From an uncultured Rubrobacteraceae bacterium (lineage in GTDB: Bacteria > Actinomycetota > Rubrobacteria > Rubrobacterales > Rubrobacteraceae): a DNA stretch of 61,631 nucleotides. Each line of letters opens with the position of its first letter. The stretch's first letter is position 1. Positions 43,918 to 55,082 of the stretch are shown here, piece by piece. The position numbers and the translations under genes were made by a program. The notes under the pieces are model-generated. The model was not told the origin of the DNA, did not search any database, and worked only from the letters and a program-made list of their open reading frames with translations. The stretch covers positions 1-61,631 of the forward strand of contig CADCVF010000072.1 in assembly GCA_902806095.1 (NCBI GenBank). The letters run 5' to 3'.

Positions 43918-45410
43918 CACAGAATACGGCCACAAGACTCCTTGCCCTGAACGGCCTGGACGTTATCCCAAACTCTGCCGTAACCGTCGAGGGCACAGAG
44001 GCCGGCCTTGTAGGATCCGGCCCGAGGGTTGCGGTCCTGGTACCGTCGGGATCCCGGGTCCTCTCAGGTTTCGAGGGGGAGACCAGCGCCACAGGCGACC
44101 ATACGCTCCTTATCGGCCCGACGAGCGCGGCCAACCTGGAAGCCTTGCGCGACCTCATGCCCTGGCTGCGCCCGCGACTACTGGGAAAGCGCACGTCTGC
44201 GGGCTTCGGCGACAGGCTCGGCCTCGCCACCCCTGGCCACGTCAGGGCCCTGCGCGCCGCCGGAGGAGACCTCGCCCCCATCTTCGCCCAGCAGTCCATA
44301 AGAGAGATGGAGCGTACGGGCAGGAGTCCTCAGGAGGTCCTCGACGACGCAACGTGGGGCGCCTGCGCCGAAGGCTGGCAAGAGGGATTCGGGGCTGACG
44401 CCGACCATCTCAAGACGGACGAAGACGTAGACGCCTGCGTCGCCGCCGGTTACAGCTTCTTTACGTTCGATCCAGGAGAGTACGTCGATGATGGGGCCGA
44501 GGCCGCCGGCGCTTCAGCACTGCACGCAGCACTCGATGACCTGCCGTGGCAGGACCTCGAAGACCTTCCGGCTGACCTGAAGAGACGCTACCTCGACCAC
44601 GAGTTCGAGGCTGATGGGCACGAGGTCGGCTTCGATGAACTCTCCCTCACGCTGGCGGCCGTCAAGTACGGTGCCGCCGTGGCCCACGTGGTGCGTCTCT
44701 ACCGCCACCTCCAGGCTGCGATGGGGGAGAGGGACTTCGAGGTCGAGGTCTCCGTGGACGAGACCGAGAGCCCGACGACCCACGCCCAGCACGTGTACAT
44801 AGCTACGGAGTTGCGGCGTCTCGGGGTCAGGTGGGTGAGCCTGGCCCCGCGCTACGTCGGACGCTTCGAGAAGGGCGTCGACTACATAGGCGACGTCACG
44901 GAGTTCGAGGAGGACATAAAGGTCCACGCCGCCATCGCCCGGACTGTCTCTCCCGAAGAACCTTACAAACTGAGCCTGCACTCAGGCTCGGACAAGTTCT
45001 CCGTCTACCCAGCCTTCGTCCGGCAGACGCGAGGACTCGCCCACCTCAAGACCGCTGGCACGAGCTACCTGGAGGCACTACGCACCGTGGCCGCGCTCGA
45101 CTCCGACTTCTTCCGAAGGATCTACGATTTCGCCCGCGGACGCTACGAGGAGGATAGGGCGAGCTACCACGTCTCGGCAAGGTTGGACCGCGCCCCCGTC
45201 GCCGACAGCGACGCACAGCTTCCTGCCCTGCTCGAGCAGTTCGATGCCAGGGAGATACTGCACGTTACCTTCGGGTCGGTGTTGAAGGAGGCAAGCTTCC
45301 GCGACCGCCTCCTGGGACTGCTGCGCGAGCATCCCGATCACTACGCCGCAGACCTCGAAAGGCATTTCCTGCGACACCTCGAGCCCTTTGCGAACGGAGG
45401 AACCCGATGA
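43908..45410 (+). CDS. uxaE: Tagaturonate epimerase
   Basis: The 500-residue protein matches the UxaE type first described in Thermotoga, which converts D-tagaturonate to D-fructuronate and so replaces the reductase/dehydratase route of UxaB and UxaA. Recognisable blocks are DHLKTDEDVDACVAAGYSFF, FTFDPGEYVDD, VSVDETESPTTHAQHVYI, RWVSLAPRYVGRFEKGVDYI and YKLSLHSGSDKFSVYP. The start overlaps the isomerase gene by ten bases and the stop overlaps the uxaC start (ATGA), so the three are probably translationally coupled. Confidence 0.88.
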   Translation: MGLTQNTATRLLALNGLDVIPNSAVTVEGTEAGLVGSGPRVAVLVPSGSRVLSGFEGETSATGDHTLLIGPTSAANLEALRDLMPWLRPRLLGKRTSAGFGDRLGLATPGHVRALRAAGGDLAPIFAQQSIREMERTGRSPQEVLDDATWGACAEGWQEGFGADADHLKTDEDVDACVAAGYSFFTFDPGEYVDDGAEAAGASALHAALDDLPWQDLEDLPADLKRRYLDHEFEADGHEVGFDELSLTLAAVKYGAAVAHVVRLYRHLQAAMGERDFEVEVSVDETESPTTHAQHVYIATELRRLGVRWVSLAPRYVGRFEKGVDYIGDVTEFEEDIKVHAAIARTVSPEEPYKLSLHSGSDKFSVYPAFVRQTRGLAHLKTAGTSYLEALRTVAALDSDFFRRIYDFARGRYEEDRASYHVSARLDRAPVADSDAQLPALLEQFDAREILHVTFGSVLKEASFRDRLLGLLREHPDHYAADLERHFLRHLEPFANGGTR

Positions 45411-46849
45411 GCAAGCCCTGGACGCTCGACCCTGACAGGCTCTTCGACGCGAATCCGGCCAGGCGCTCTGTGGCCAGGAGCCTCTACACGGAGGTCGAGA
45501 ACCTGCCGATAGTCGGGCCGCACGGCCACGTACCCCCGGCGCTGCTCGCAGAGCAGGATGCCACCCTCGGGACGCCGGCCGATCTCTTTATCATCCCAGA
45601 CCACTACGTCTTTAGGATGCTCTACAGCCAGGGGGTCCCGATCGAGGACCTCGGCGTGCCGACAGTCGACGGCACCCCCGTAGAGAAGGACCACAGGCGT
45701 ATCTGGCAGCGCTTCTGCGAGAACTTCCACCTGTTCCGCGCGACCCCGACGGGCCTCTGGCTCACAGACGAGCTCGTCAACGTCTTCGGCGTCACCGAGA
45801 GACCGACGGGAGAGAACGCGCAGAGGATCTACGACCATCTCCAGGAGAAGCTGGCGAGCCCCGAGTACGCCCCGCGGGCCCTCTTCGAGACCTTCGGCGT
45901 CGAGATACTGTGTACGACCGACGCCGCGACAGACACGCTGGATCATCACGCCACGCTGCGTGCGGAGGGCTGGGGCGGTAGGGTACTGCCCACCTTCAGG
46001 CCCGACGCCGTCACCGATCTCTCCACGGCCGGCTGGCGGGACAACATAGGCCTCCTCTCGCAGGCTTCTGGCATCGACGTCGTCGACTACCGCTCCTTCC
46101 TTGACGCTCTGCAGGAGCGGCGCTCCTTCTTCAAGGAGATGGGGGCTGTCGCAACGGACCACAGCGCAACCACGCCCCACACCGAACGCCTGTCAGAGAC
46201 GGAAGCGCAGGAGATCTTCGCCCGTGCCCTCTCGGGAGAGTCCAGCGCTGAGGACGCCGCGAGGTTCACGGCCAACGTGCTGGTCGAGATGGCGGACATG
46301 AGCGCCGAAGACGGTCTGGTAATGCAGCTGCACGCGGGCAGCCTCCGCAACCATAACAGGGCGGTGCACAGGCGGTTCGGACTCGACGCAGGCGCGGACA
46401 TCCCCATAGCGGCCGACTGGACGCGGGGCCTGCGGGGCCTCCTCGAAGAGCGGGGCAACGATCCGCGCTTCCGCCTCGTCGTGTTCGGCCTGGACGAGGC
46501 CGCGTACTCCAGGGAACTGGCGCCGCTCGCCGGGCACTATCCGGCCCTGCTCCTCGGGGCGCCGTGGTGGTTCTTAGACAGCCCGCTCGGCATGCGGCGA
46601 TACCTCGACACGGTGATTGAGACAGCAGGCCTCTACAACACGGCTGGCTTCAACGATGACACCCGCGCGTTCGCGAGCATACCGTCCCGCCACGACGTGT
46701 GGAGGCGCATAACCTGCGACTGGCTCGCGGGGATGGTCGTTACAGGCGTTGTGGACGGAGAAGAAGCCGGCGATATGGCGCGCGAGTTCGCCTACGGACT
46801 CGCAAAGAGAGCCTACGGGTTCCACAGAGAGCCCTTGGACAGGGCGTAA
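45407..46849 (+). CDS. uxaC: Uronate (glucuronate) isomerase
   Basis: The 480-residue amidohydrolase-fold enzyme converts D-galacturonate to D-tagaturonate and D-glucuronate to D-fructuronate. Family landmarks are the metal motif VGPHGHVPP near the N-terminus, LFETFGVEILCTTDAATDTL, VMQLHAGSLRNHNRAVHRRF, and the C-terminal MRRYLDTVIETAGLYNTAGF and FASIPSRHDVWRR. The length is usual for UxaC. It starts inside the uxaE stop. Its product from galacturonate is the substrate of UxaE, so the two steps are encoded side by side. Confidence 0.95.
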   Translation: MSKPWTLDPDRLFDANPARRSVARSLYTEVENLPIVGPHGHVPPALLAEQDATLGTPADLFIIPDHYVFRMLYSQGVPIEDLGVPTVDGTPVEKDHRRIWQRFCENFHLFRATPTGLWLTDELVNVFGVTERPTGENAQRIYDHLQEKLASPEYAPRALFETFGVEILCTTDAATDTLDHHATLRAEGWGGRVLPTFRPDAVTDLSTAGWRDNIGLLSQASGIDVVDYRSFLDALQERRSFFKEMGAVATDHSATTPHTERLSETEAQEIFARALSGESSAEDAARFTANVLVEMADMSAEDGLVMQLHAGSLRNHNRAVHRRFGLDAGADIPIAADWTRGLRGLLEERGNDPRFRLVVFGLDEAAYSRELAPLAGHYPALLLGAPWWFLDSPLGMRRYLDTVIETAGLYNTAGFNDDTRAFASIPSRHDVWRRITCDWLAGMVVTGVVDGEEAGDMAREFAYGLAKRAYGFHREPLDRA

Positions 46850-46860
46850 GGAGGAGAGCC

Positions 46861-47700
46861 GTGGAACAGAGATCGATACAGGATCTCTTCTCCCTCACGG
46901 GAAAGGTTGCCGTCGTCACAGGCGCGACAGGGGTCCTCGGTGGTGAGATGGCCCGCTCCCTCGCCCGCAGCGGCGCCAGGGTGGCCGTGCTCGGCCGTCG
47001 CGAGGAGAAGGCCAACAGGGTCGCCGGAGAGATAGAGGTGGCGGGTGGGGAATCATTGGCTCTTCCAGCCGACGTCCTAGACAATGACCAGCTCGAAGAC
47101 GCCAGAGATGCTCTGCTCGAGCGCTGGGGCAGGATAGATATCCTCGTAAACGCGGCCGGCGGGAACGTACCGGAAGCAACCCTCACTGACGACGTTGGTG
47201 TCTTCGACCTGCCGGAGAAGGCCTTGCGGCAGGTCATGGACCTAAACTTCCTCGGGACGCTGCTGCCCTGCCAGGTCTTCGGCGCGGCCATGGTCGAGGG
47301 TAGTGAGGAGCCCGATGGCTGTATCGTGAACATCTCTTCCATGGCTGCTTCCAGGACCCTGACCAACGTGGTCGGCTACTCGGCCGCCAAGGCCGCCGTC
47401 GACAACTTCACCCGCTGGCTCGCCGTCGAGCTCGCGCGCAGCCACGGTCCTGGCCTCAGGGTCAACGCTATAGCGCCAGGTTTCTTTATAGGGGAGCAGA
47501 ACAGAGACTTGTTGCTCGACGAAGACGGTAGCCCATCACAAAGGGGACAGACCATAATCGAGCACACCCCGGCGGGTCGCTTCGGGGAACCAGACGAGTT
47601 GGGAGGAACCCTGATCTGGCTCTGCAGCAATGCCTCCGCCTTCGTCAACGGAATCGTCGTGCCCGTAGACGGCGGCTTCTCCGCCTTCAGCGGAGTGTGA
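46861..47700 (+). CDS. SDR oxidoreductase, probable D-mannonate oxidoreductase
   Basis: The 279-residue short-chain dehydrogenase has the cofactor motif VTGATGVLGGEMARSLARSG, NAAGGNVPEATL, the catalytic Ser in NISSMAASR and YSAAK (Tyr and Lys). The end, VDGGFSAFSGV, is typical of SDRs assigned as D-mannonate oxidoreductases (fructuronate reductases). The place after uxaE and uxaC supports reduction of fructuronate to mannonate. GTG 46861 lies seven bases after GGAGGAG, 11 bases from the uxaC stop; the frame upstream overlaps uxaC and is not used. The operon ends here at a repeat. Confidence 0.88.
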   Translation: MEQRSIQDLFSLTGKVAVVTGATGVLGGEMARSLARSGARVAVLGRREEKANRVAGEIEVAGGESLALPADVLDNDQLEDARDALLERWGRIDILVNAAGGNVPEATLTDDVGVFDLPEKALRQVMDLNFLGTLLPCQVFGAAMVEGSEEPDGCIVNISSMAASRTLTNVVGYSAAKAAVDNFTRWLAVELARSHGPGLRVNAIAPGFFIGEQNRDLLLDEDGSPSQRGQTIIEHTPAGRFGEPDELGGTLIWLCSNASAFVNGIVVPVDGGFSAFSGV

Positions 47701-47704
47701 AGTA

Positions 47705-47833
47705 GCACCTCAGCACGGCGCCTGCGGCGCCTTGTCAGCACGCCTGCGAAGCGCCGTGCTGACAAGCGGAGGCCGAAAGGCCGAAGCGTGCTGACAAGCT
47801 GACAAGCGAAGCCCGAAGGGCGCAGCGTGCTAG
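47705..47833. repeat. GCTGAC-rich intergenic repeats, two or more units
   Basis: Units of CGTGCTGACAAGC alternate with hairpins GGCC-GAAA-GGCC and GCCC-GAA-GGGC; an inverted copy (CTTGTCAGCACG) comes first. The array fills the gap between the SDR and LCP genes and touches the first GTG of the LCP frame. Confidence 0.7.
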
Positions 47834-47844
47834 ACTCCCTGTGG

Positions 47845-48807
47845 ATGAGGGAATTCCAGGGGTACACCAGAGAACGCAAGGGCATACGCCGCACCCGCCG
47901 GTGGATGTGGTCGCTACCTGTCTTGCTCGTCGCCGTGATTTTGGGCTTCGAGGTCCTCGCGGGCCCGGTCTCGATTCAAAGTCTCACGCGGGCCTCGCAA
48001 CTCGACCCTGGCAATGTCGACACCTCCCCTAGCGACTGGGTCGAGAGGATGTTCGGTGGGGAAACCGAGATCACAGACGGGCCGCTCAACGTGCTCGTGC
48101 TTGGCGTGGACACGAGGCCTGACAGCGAGGAGATGGGGAGCCGCACGGATACCATCATGCTCGTGCGGGTGGTGCCCAGGACGGGAGACGTCAAGCTGCT
48201 CTCTGTGCCGCGGGACCTCCTCGTCGAAGTGGAACCAGGAGGAAAGGACAGAATCAACTCAGCCTACAACTACGGCGGCGTCGATGAGACGATCGACGCG
48301 CTGGAGAACTACTCGGGAGTACCCGTACACCATTACGCCACCATCGATTTCGACGGTTTCGAGAGGGTCATCGACGCGATGGGGGGGGTCAGGGTCGACG
48401 TTGGGGAAGGGCAGTTCCCCGAGAAGTGGCGCATGGGGGAAGACGTGCAGAGACTAAACGGCCACAAAGCCCTGATCTACGCTAGATACAGAGGCACCCC
48501 AGGAGCCGACCTCGACCGTATGCAGCGCCAGCGGGAGCTCGTGGCCGCCCTCCGCAGCGATGCCCTGAGGTGGCACACCGTAAAGACACTACCCGAGATC
48601 ATGAGAGTCATGGACGAGAACGTACAGACTGACCTGGATCTCGGCGGAGCCATCACCCTCGGTCAGGTCCTCATTCGCAGAGGAAGGCACGCCGAGATGA
48701 CCTCCCAACAACTCAAAGGCACCCCGGAGACCCTCTCCGACGGAGACGAAGTCCTCATACCCGACGATGACGCAAACCAGGCAATCCTCCACGATTTCCG
48801 CCACTAA
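47845..48807 (+). CDS. LytR-CpsA-Psr (LCP) family wall-polymer ligase
   Basis: The 320-residue membrane enzyme should attach teichoic-acid-like or other glycopolymers to peptidoglycan. A single membrane segment lies at about residues 22-42 (WSLPVLLVAVILGFEVLAG). The LCP core has NVLVLGVDTRPDSEEMGSRT, DTIMLVRVVP, LLSVPRDLLVEVE, RINSAYNYGG and LIYARYRGTPGADLDRMQRQ, covering the Arg and Asp residues that hold the polyprenyl pyrophosphate. I place the start at ATG 47845 because the earlier GTG (47827) lies in the intergenic repeat. No ribosome site is strong for either. Confidence 0.92.
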   Translation: MREFQGYTRERKGIRRTRRWMWSLPVLLVAVILGFEVLAGPVSIQSLTRASQLDPGNVDTSPSDWVERMFGGETEITDGPLNVLVLGVDTRPDSEEMGSRTDTIMLVRVVPRTGDVKLLSVPRDLLVEVEPGGKDRINSAYNYGGVDETIDALENYSGVPVHHYATIDFDGFERVIDAMGGVRVDVGEGQFPEKWRMGEDVQRLNGHKALIYARYRGTPGADLDRMQRQRELVAALRSDALRWHTVKTLPEIMRVMDENVQTDLDLGGAITLGQVLIRRGRHAEMTSQQLKGTPETLSDGDEVLIPDDDANQAILHDFRH

Positions 48808-48811
48808 AGCT

Positions 48812-48965
48812 AGTCAGCCAGTCAGCACGCCGCCAGGCTTCGCCAGGCGGCTTGTCAGCACTTCAGCTTTCGGATGCGCAGGTCCTGGCTGACAAGCGAA
48901 GGCGAAGCAGGAGCGTGCTGACATGCTGACAAGCGGAGGCCGAAGGCCGGAGCGTGCTGAAATGT
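48812..48965. repeat. GCTGAC-rich intergenic repeats, several units
   Basis: The array has an inverted portion (GTCAGCACGCCGCC...GGCGGCTTGTCAGCAC) and direct portions (GCTGACAAGCGAAGGCG and GCTGACATGCTGACAAGCGG with core GGCCGAAGGCC). It fills the gap between the LCP gene and tRNA-Leu. Confidence 0.7.
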
Positions 48966-49042
48966 ACGCTTTGCTTTCAGCAAAGCGCTTACGCCTATAG
49001 CGTAATGGGTCGGGGGCCCGAGGGCAGCGATTGGGCGGCTGG

Positions 49043-49048
49043 TATAAT
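49043..49048 (+). promoter_or_regulatory. -10 box upstream of tRNA-Leu
   Basis: A perfect TATAAT lies 22 bases before the tRNA 5' end. No matching -35 is evident at the usual distance. Confidence 0.45.
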
Positions 49049-49069
49049 CCGCCGCAGGTCCTACGGCGA

Positions 49070-49150
49070 GCGAGAGTGGTGGAATGGTAGACACGCTAGA
49101 TTTAGGATCTAGTGCCTCACGGCGTGCGGGTTCAAATCCCGCCTCTCGCA
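49070..49150 (+). tRNA. tRNA-Leu (anticodon UAG)
   Basis: The acceptor arms GCGAGAG and CTCTCGC pair fully. The anticodon stem is CTAGA/TCTAG with loop TTTAGGA, giving anticodon TAG for CUA codons. The T arm is GCGGG-TTCAAAT-CCCGC. A long variable arm (about TGCCTCACGGCGT) is expected for a class II tRNA. The 3' CCA is not encoded. It lies 43 bases before tig. Confidence 0.95.
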
Positions 49151-49192
49151 CATCGCCGCCCGCGGCGGGCCGGTCAAGAGGAACTGGAGGGT

Positions 49193-50593
49193 ATGACGGC
49201 TAACGTAACGAGACTCGAGGAGAACAAGGTCAGGCTCGACATCGAGGTGACCCCCGAGACGGTCAGGCAGGGTGTCGAGGCCAAGATCAAGGAACTCGGC
49301 CGGCAGGTCAGGGTACCTGGTTTCCGCCCCGGCAAGGCGCCGCGGCGGGTGATCGAGAACCGGCTCGGACGCGACTACATCTACATGGAGGCCCTCCAGG
49401 AGCAGCTTCCAGGCTGGTACTCACAGGCCGTCGTCGAGACCGACGTTCGCCCAATAGACCAGCCTGAGATCCACTTCGACGACCCGCTGGATGAGGAGGA
49501 GGGCTTCAAGTTCTCGGCCACCGTGGAGGTGCGGCCAGAAGCCAGGCTCGGCGACTATAAAGGCGTCGAGGTCCCGAGGCGCGAGGTCGAGATCTCGGCG
49601 GAGGACGTCGAGGACAGGATCGAGGAGATGCAAGCCCAGTTCGCCACCCTGGCCGCCGTCGAGGGGAGGTCGGTCCAGGAGGGAGACTTCGTGATCCTTG
49701 ACTTCAAGGGCGAGAGGCTGGCCGGAGGGCCGCTGGAGGGCGCCGAGGCCGAGGACTATTTGCTCGAGATCGGGGGCGGCGAGCTCCTGCCGGATTTCGA
49801 GGAGAACATCGTCGGGATGAACGCTAACGAACGCAAGCAGTTCGGCGTCACCTTTCCGATGGACTATGACGAGGAGTCGCTCAGGGGCCAGTCTGTACTC
49901 TTCAACGTGCATGTCAAGGAGGTCAAAGAGCGCGACCTGCCGCCCCTGGACGACGAGTTCGTCAAGGAGGCGAGCGAGTTTGATACCCTCGACGAGCTGC
50001 GCAGCGCCGTAAGAGAGCAGCTCGAGGCCACAGCCGAGCAGAGCGTGGACGGCGAGTTTCGTGGGCGCGTGCTCGACGTCGTTGCCGAAGGCGGCGAGGT
50101 CGATGTCCCCGAGGTCATGGTGCACGAGAAGGCCCACGAGATGGTCGAGAGCTTCGAGCGGAGCATCAGGTCGCAGGGGATGGACCCGGAGCAGTACTAC
50201 CAGCTCGCAGGCACAGACCATGCAGCGTTCGAGGAGCGTGTTACCCCCGATGCCGAGGACACCGTAAGGAAGGAGCTGGTGCTCGACGCCGTCGCCACGG
50301 CCGAGGGTATCGTGGCCGACGAAGAGGAGGTCATGCACGAGATCTCCCACCTCGCCGAAGGCTCTGAAAGGAGTCCCGAGGAGATCGCCCAGACCCTTCG
50401 CAACAACGGTACATACGCGATGCTGGAAGAGGAGATCTCACGCCAGAAGGCCCTGGATTTCCTGGTCGAGAACGCGGTGCCTGTCCCTATGCCTGATGAA
50501 GAGACGGAAGAAGCAGAACAAGAATCAATCGATGAGGAAGTGCCGGTAGAGGCCAGGGCCGGCGCGACAGAGAACGAAGAACGAGAGGAATAG
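49193..50593 (+). CDS. tig: Trigger factor
   Basis: This ribosome-bound chaperone and peptidyl-prolyl isomerase has 466 residues. The N-terminal ribosome-binding domain holds the signature [19 protein letters not shown]. The FKBP-like domain follows ([38 protein letters not shown]). The helical C-terminal chaperone arms end in an acidic tail rich in Glu ([14 protein letters not shown]). The ATG follows GGAGGG. It heads the tig-clpP-clpX block, an order conserved in many bacteria, with clpP two bases after its stop. Confidence 0.96.
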   Translation: MTANVTRLEENKVRLDIEVTPETVRQGVEAKIKELGRQVRVPGFRPGKAPRRVIENRLGRDYIYMEALQEQLPGWYSQAVVETDVRPIDQPEIHFDDPLDEEEGFKFSATVEVRPEARLGDYKGVEVPRREVEISAEDVEDRIEEMQAQFATLAAVEGRSVQEGDFVILDFKGERLAGGPLEGAEAEDYLLEIGGGELLPDFEENIVGMNANERKQFGVTFPMDYDEESLRGQSVLFNVHVKEVKERDLPPLDDEFVKEASEFDTLDELRSAVREQLEATAEQSVDGEFRGRVLDVVAEGGEVDVPEVMVHEKAHEMVESFERSIRSQGMDPEQYYQLAGTDHAAFEERVTPDAEDTVRKELVLDAVATAEGIVADEEEVMHEISHLAEGSERSPEEIAQTLRNNGTYAMLEEEISRQKALDFLVENAVPVPMPDEETEEAEQESIDEEVPVEARAGATENEEREE

Positions 50594-50595
50594 GA

Positions 50596-51195
50596 ATGAG
50601 CTACGGTATAGACAACGTCATCCCCTACGTTATAGAGCAGAGCCCGCGTGGGGAGCGGGCCATGGACATCTACTCGCGGCTGTTGAAGGACCGCATCATC
50701 TTCCTCGGGACCCCCGTCGATGACCAGGTGGCCAACGCCATAATGGCGCAGCTGCTGCACCTGGAGAGCGAGGATCCCGAGCAGGACATCAACCTCTACA
50801 TCAACTCCCCCGGCGGCAGTGTCACGGCCGGGCTTGCGATCTACGACACCATGCAGTTCGTCAAGCCCGACATCTCCACGACGGCCCTCGGCATGGCCGC
50901 CTCGATGGGGGCCTTCCTGCTCGCAGCGGGCGCGAAGGACAAAAGAAACGCCCTGCCGAACACGCGCATACTGTTGCACCAGCCGAGTGTCGGCGGGCTC
51001 GCCGGCCAGGCCTCCGACGTGGAGATCCACGCCAAAGAGCTCATCATGACCAAGCGCCGCCTCAACGAGATCCTCGCCGCCAACACGGGGCAGGATTACG
51101 ATAGGATCGAGCGCGACACAGACCGCGACTACATAATGGGTCCCGAAGAGGGAATCGAGTACGGCGTTATCGACAACATCGTCAGGAACCACTAG
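50596..51195 (+). CDS. clpP: ATP-dependent Clp protease proteolytic subunit
   Basis: The 199-residue serine peptidase forms the ClpP barrel. It has Ser103 in [12 protein letters not shown], His128 in [10 protein letters not shown] and the Asp of the ERDTDRD motif. The glycine-rich strand [12 protein letters not shown] and the N-terminal axial loop region ([20 protein letters not shown]) are normal. It follows tig by two bases and precedes clpX by 46, so the peptidase and its unfoldase are likely made together. Confidence 0.97.
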   Translation: MSYGIDNVIPYVIEQSPRGERAMDIYSRLLKDRIIFLGTPVDDQVANAIMAQLLHLESEDPEQDINLYINSPGGSVTAGLAIYDTMQFVKPDISTTALGMAASMGAFLLAAGAKDKRNALPNTRILLHQPSVGGLAGQASDVEIHAKELIMTKRRLNEILAANTGQDYDRIERDTDRDYIMGPEEGIEYGVIDNIVRNH

Positions 51196-51241
51196 AGGTT
51201 CCTGGGGCCATCGGTAGAGATGTCGAGGAGGACCTAAAGGC

Positions 51242-52484
<1,243 letters not shown>

Positions 52485-52504
<20 letters not shown>

Positions 52505-55064
52505 AAACTCCTTGAGTAGCGCACAGATACCAAAAACCTACGACCACCGCGCCGTCGAGGACCGCTGGTACGCAGAGTGGGAGCGCCGCGGGGCGTTCGA
52601 GGCAGACCCGAACCCCGAAAAAGAGCCCTATTGCATAGTCGTACCGCCATCTAACGTCACAGGCGCCCTGCACATGGGCCACGCGCTAAACGGCTCCATA
52701 CAGGACACGCTCATCCGGCGCGCCAGGATGAAGGGCTACGAGACCTTGTGGCTCCCTGGCGTCGACCACGCCTCCATAGCGGTCCAGAACGTCGTCGAGC
52801 GCAAGCTCATGCGCGAAGAGGGCAAGTCGCGGTGGGACCTCGGGCGCGAGGCCTTCGTCGAACGCTGCCGCGAGTTCGCCCTGGTAACAAGGGAGCAGAT
52901 CCTCGGCCAGTACAAGCGGCTCGGCGCCTCACTAGACTGGCGCCGCCTCCGCTACACCATGGACGACGACTATGTCGACGCGGTACTGACAGCCTTTATC
53001 CGGTTGTACGAGGAGGGTTTGATCTACCGCGGCAACCGCATCACCAACTGGTGCCCTCACGACCGCTCGGCCATCTCGGACCTCGAGGTCTACTACGAGG
53101 ACGTGGAGGGCAAGCTCTACGGCATTCGCTACCCCTTCGTTGATGGCAAGGGCCCCGGTCCCGACGGAGAGGACTACGCCCAGGTCTTCTCCACGCGTCC
53201 AGAGACGATGCTCGGTGACGTTGCGCTCGTCGTCAACCCTGAGGACAAGCGTTATCTGAACCTCGTAGGCCGCAGGGTCGAGGTGCCTTTTGTCGAGCGG
53301 GAGATAGAGGTCTTCGCCGACGAGCACGTAGACCCCGAGTTCGGTACCGGTGTACTCAAGGTTACCCCGGCGCATGACCCGAACGACTTCGATATTGGCC
53401 AGAGGCTCGGCTTCGACCCCGTAAACGTCATGAACCCTGACGGCACGATCAACGGCGCAGGCGGTCCATTCCAAGGGATGAGCCGCGAGGAGGCCCGCGA
53501 GGCGGTCGTGGAGGAGCTGAACGGATTGAAGCTCCTCGGCGGCGTCCGCCCCTACGCTTTCAGGGTCGGGCATTGCGACAGGTGCGGGGCGGTCATCGAG
53601 CCGTGGCTCTCTGAGCAGTGGTGGTGTTCGATGAGGCCGCTCGCAGAGCCAGCCATCGAGGCGCTGAAGAAGGGTGAGATCATGGTCTACCCCGACTCCT
53701 GGCGGCGCGAGACCATCAGGTGGCTCGAGAACATCCGCGACTGGAACGTCTCCAGGCAGCTGTGGTGGGGGCAGCGCATACCCGTGTGGTACGGCGCTGA
53801 CGGGGAGGTCGTTGCCTCCAAAGAGTCGCCGGGTGAGGGTTTCGAGCAGGACCCCGACGTGTTCGACACCTGGTTCTCCAGCGGCCTCTGGCCCATCGCG
53901 ACCCTGGGGTGGCCCGACGAAGGCGCGGAAGACCTGCGCTACTTCTACCCGACCGACCTCCTCTCGACGGCGCGTGAGATAATGTACCTCTGGGTGGCGC
54001 GCATGATCATGATGGGCCTGCATTTCGAGGAGAAGATCCCCTTCGATAAGGTCAACGTCCACTCCATCGTGCTCGCCGAGGATGGGACGAAGATGAGCCG
54101 GTCCAAGGGCAACACCATAGACCCCCTGCAGCTACTCGACGAGTACGGCACCGACGCCGTGCGCTTCGGCCTCCTCTACCAGTCCTCGACCCAGGACTTC
54201 CCCTACTCTCGTGAGCGGGCCGAGATGGGCAGGGCCTTCGTCACAAAGCTGTGGAACGCCATGCGTTTCGTGCTCGCCTACCCCGAGTCAGAGGAACATG
54301 GAGACCTCTCGCCTTCTGACCGTTGGATCCTCTCTGAGTTCGACCGCACGGTAAGGGAGTACGATGCCTTCCTCGAGGAATGCGAGTTCTCGGAGGCGAT
54401 GCGCCGGATCTACTCCTTCGCCTGGAACCAGTTCGCCGACTGGTACATCGAGATAGCGAAGGCAGCCCCATCTCCTGCAACACCACGCGTCCTGCGCGAG
54501 GTCTTCCTCGGCATCCTCAAGCTCCTGCATCCTGTCATGCCCTTCGCTACAGAGGAGATGGCACAGATTATGGGCGAAGAGGCACTGCTCGCGATGCAAA
54601 GCTTCCCCGAGCCTGACCCCGCGCGCGAGGACGAGGAGGCCGACAGGCTGCTCGACCGTACCAAGCGGGCTGTCTCGGCGGTCCGCTCGTTCAGGGCCGA
54701 GTCGAAAGTGGATGGCGAGCTCGAAGGGCTCGTGCCGCAGGGCATCGACGATGGCGTCTTCGTCGCGCTGGCCGGGGTCAGACCCGTTGAGGCCGGAGAT
54801 GGCGCGAGCCGGGCTTCTCTGCCAGCGGGGGACTTGGTCGTGGAGCTCCTGCTCTCCGACGAGTTGCGCCGCGGCGAGATAGAACGTCTGAGGCGCGAGA
54901 TCTCACGCGCCGAGCAGGAAGTGGCGCGCGCAAAGGGCAAGCTCTCCAACGAGAAGTTCGTGACCAACGCGCCGGAGAGGGTCGTCGCCGGGGAGCGCGA
55001 GAAGCTAGACGTCAACTCCAGGATGCTAGAGGCGCTCTCCCGCCGTCTCGACGACTACGTCTAG
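52485..55064 (+). CDS. valS: Valine-tRNA ligase
   Basis: The 859-residue class I synthetase charges tRNA-Val. The HIGH motif is [12 protein letters not shown] and the KMSKS motif is [14 protein letters not shown]. The editing domain lies between about 190 and 340 ([31 protein letters not shown]). The anticodon-binding domain (about 590-740) is followed by a C-terminal coiled coil ([20 protein letters not shown]) typical of ValRS. The start overlaps clpX; a TTG at 52512 is an alternative. It is about 19 bases from folC, as in many genomes where valS and folC are neighbours. Confidence 0.96.
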
Positions 55065-55082
55065 GAGCCGAACGTTCCTACC

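Noticed and set aside
52932-54062. A 376-codon minus-strand frame
   Set aside because: It is a shadow of valS, which is unambiguous.
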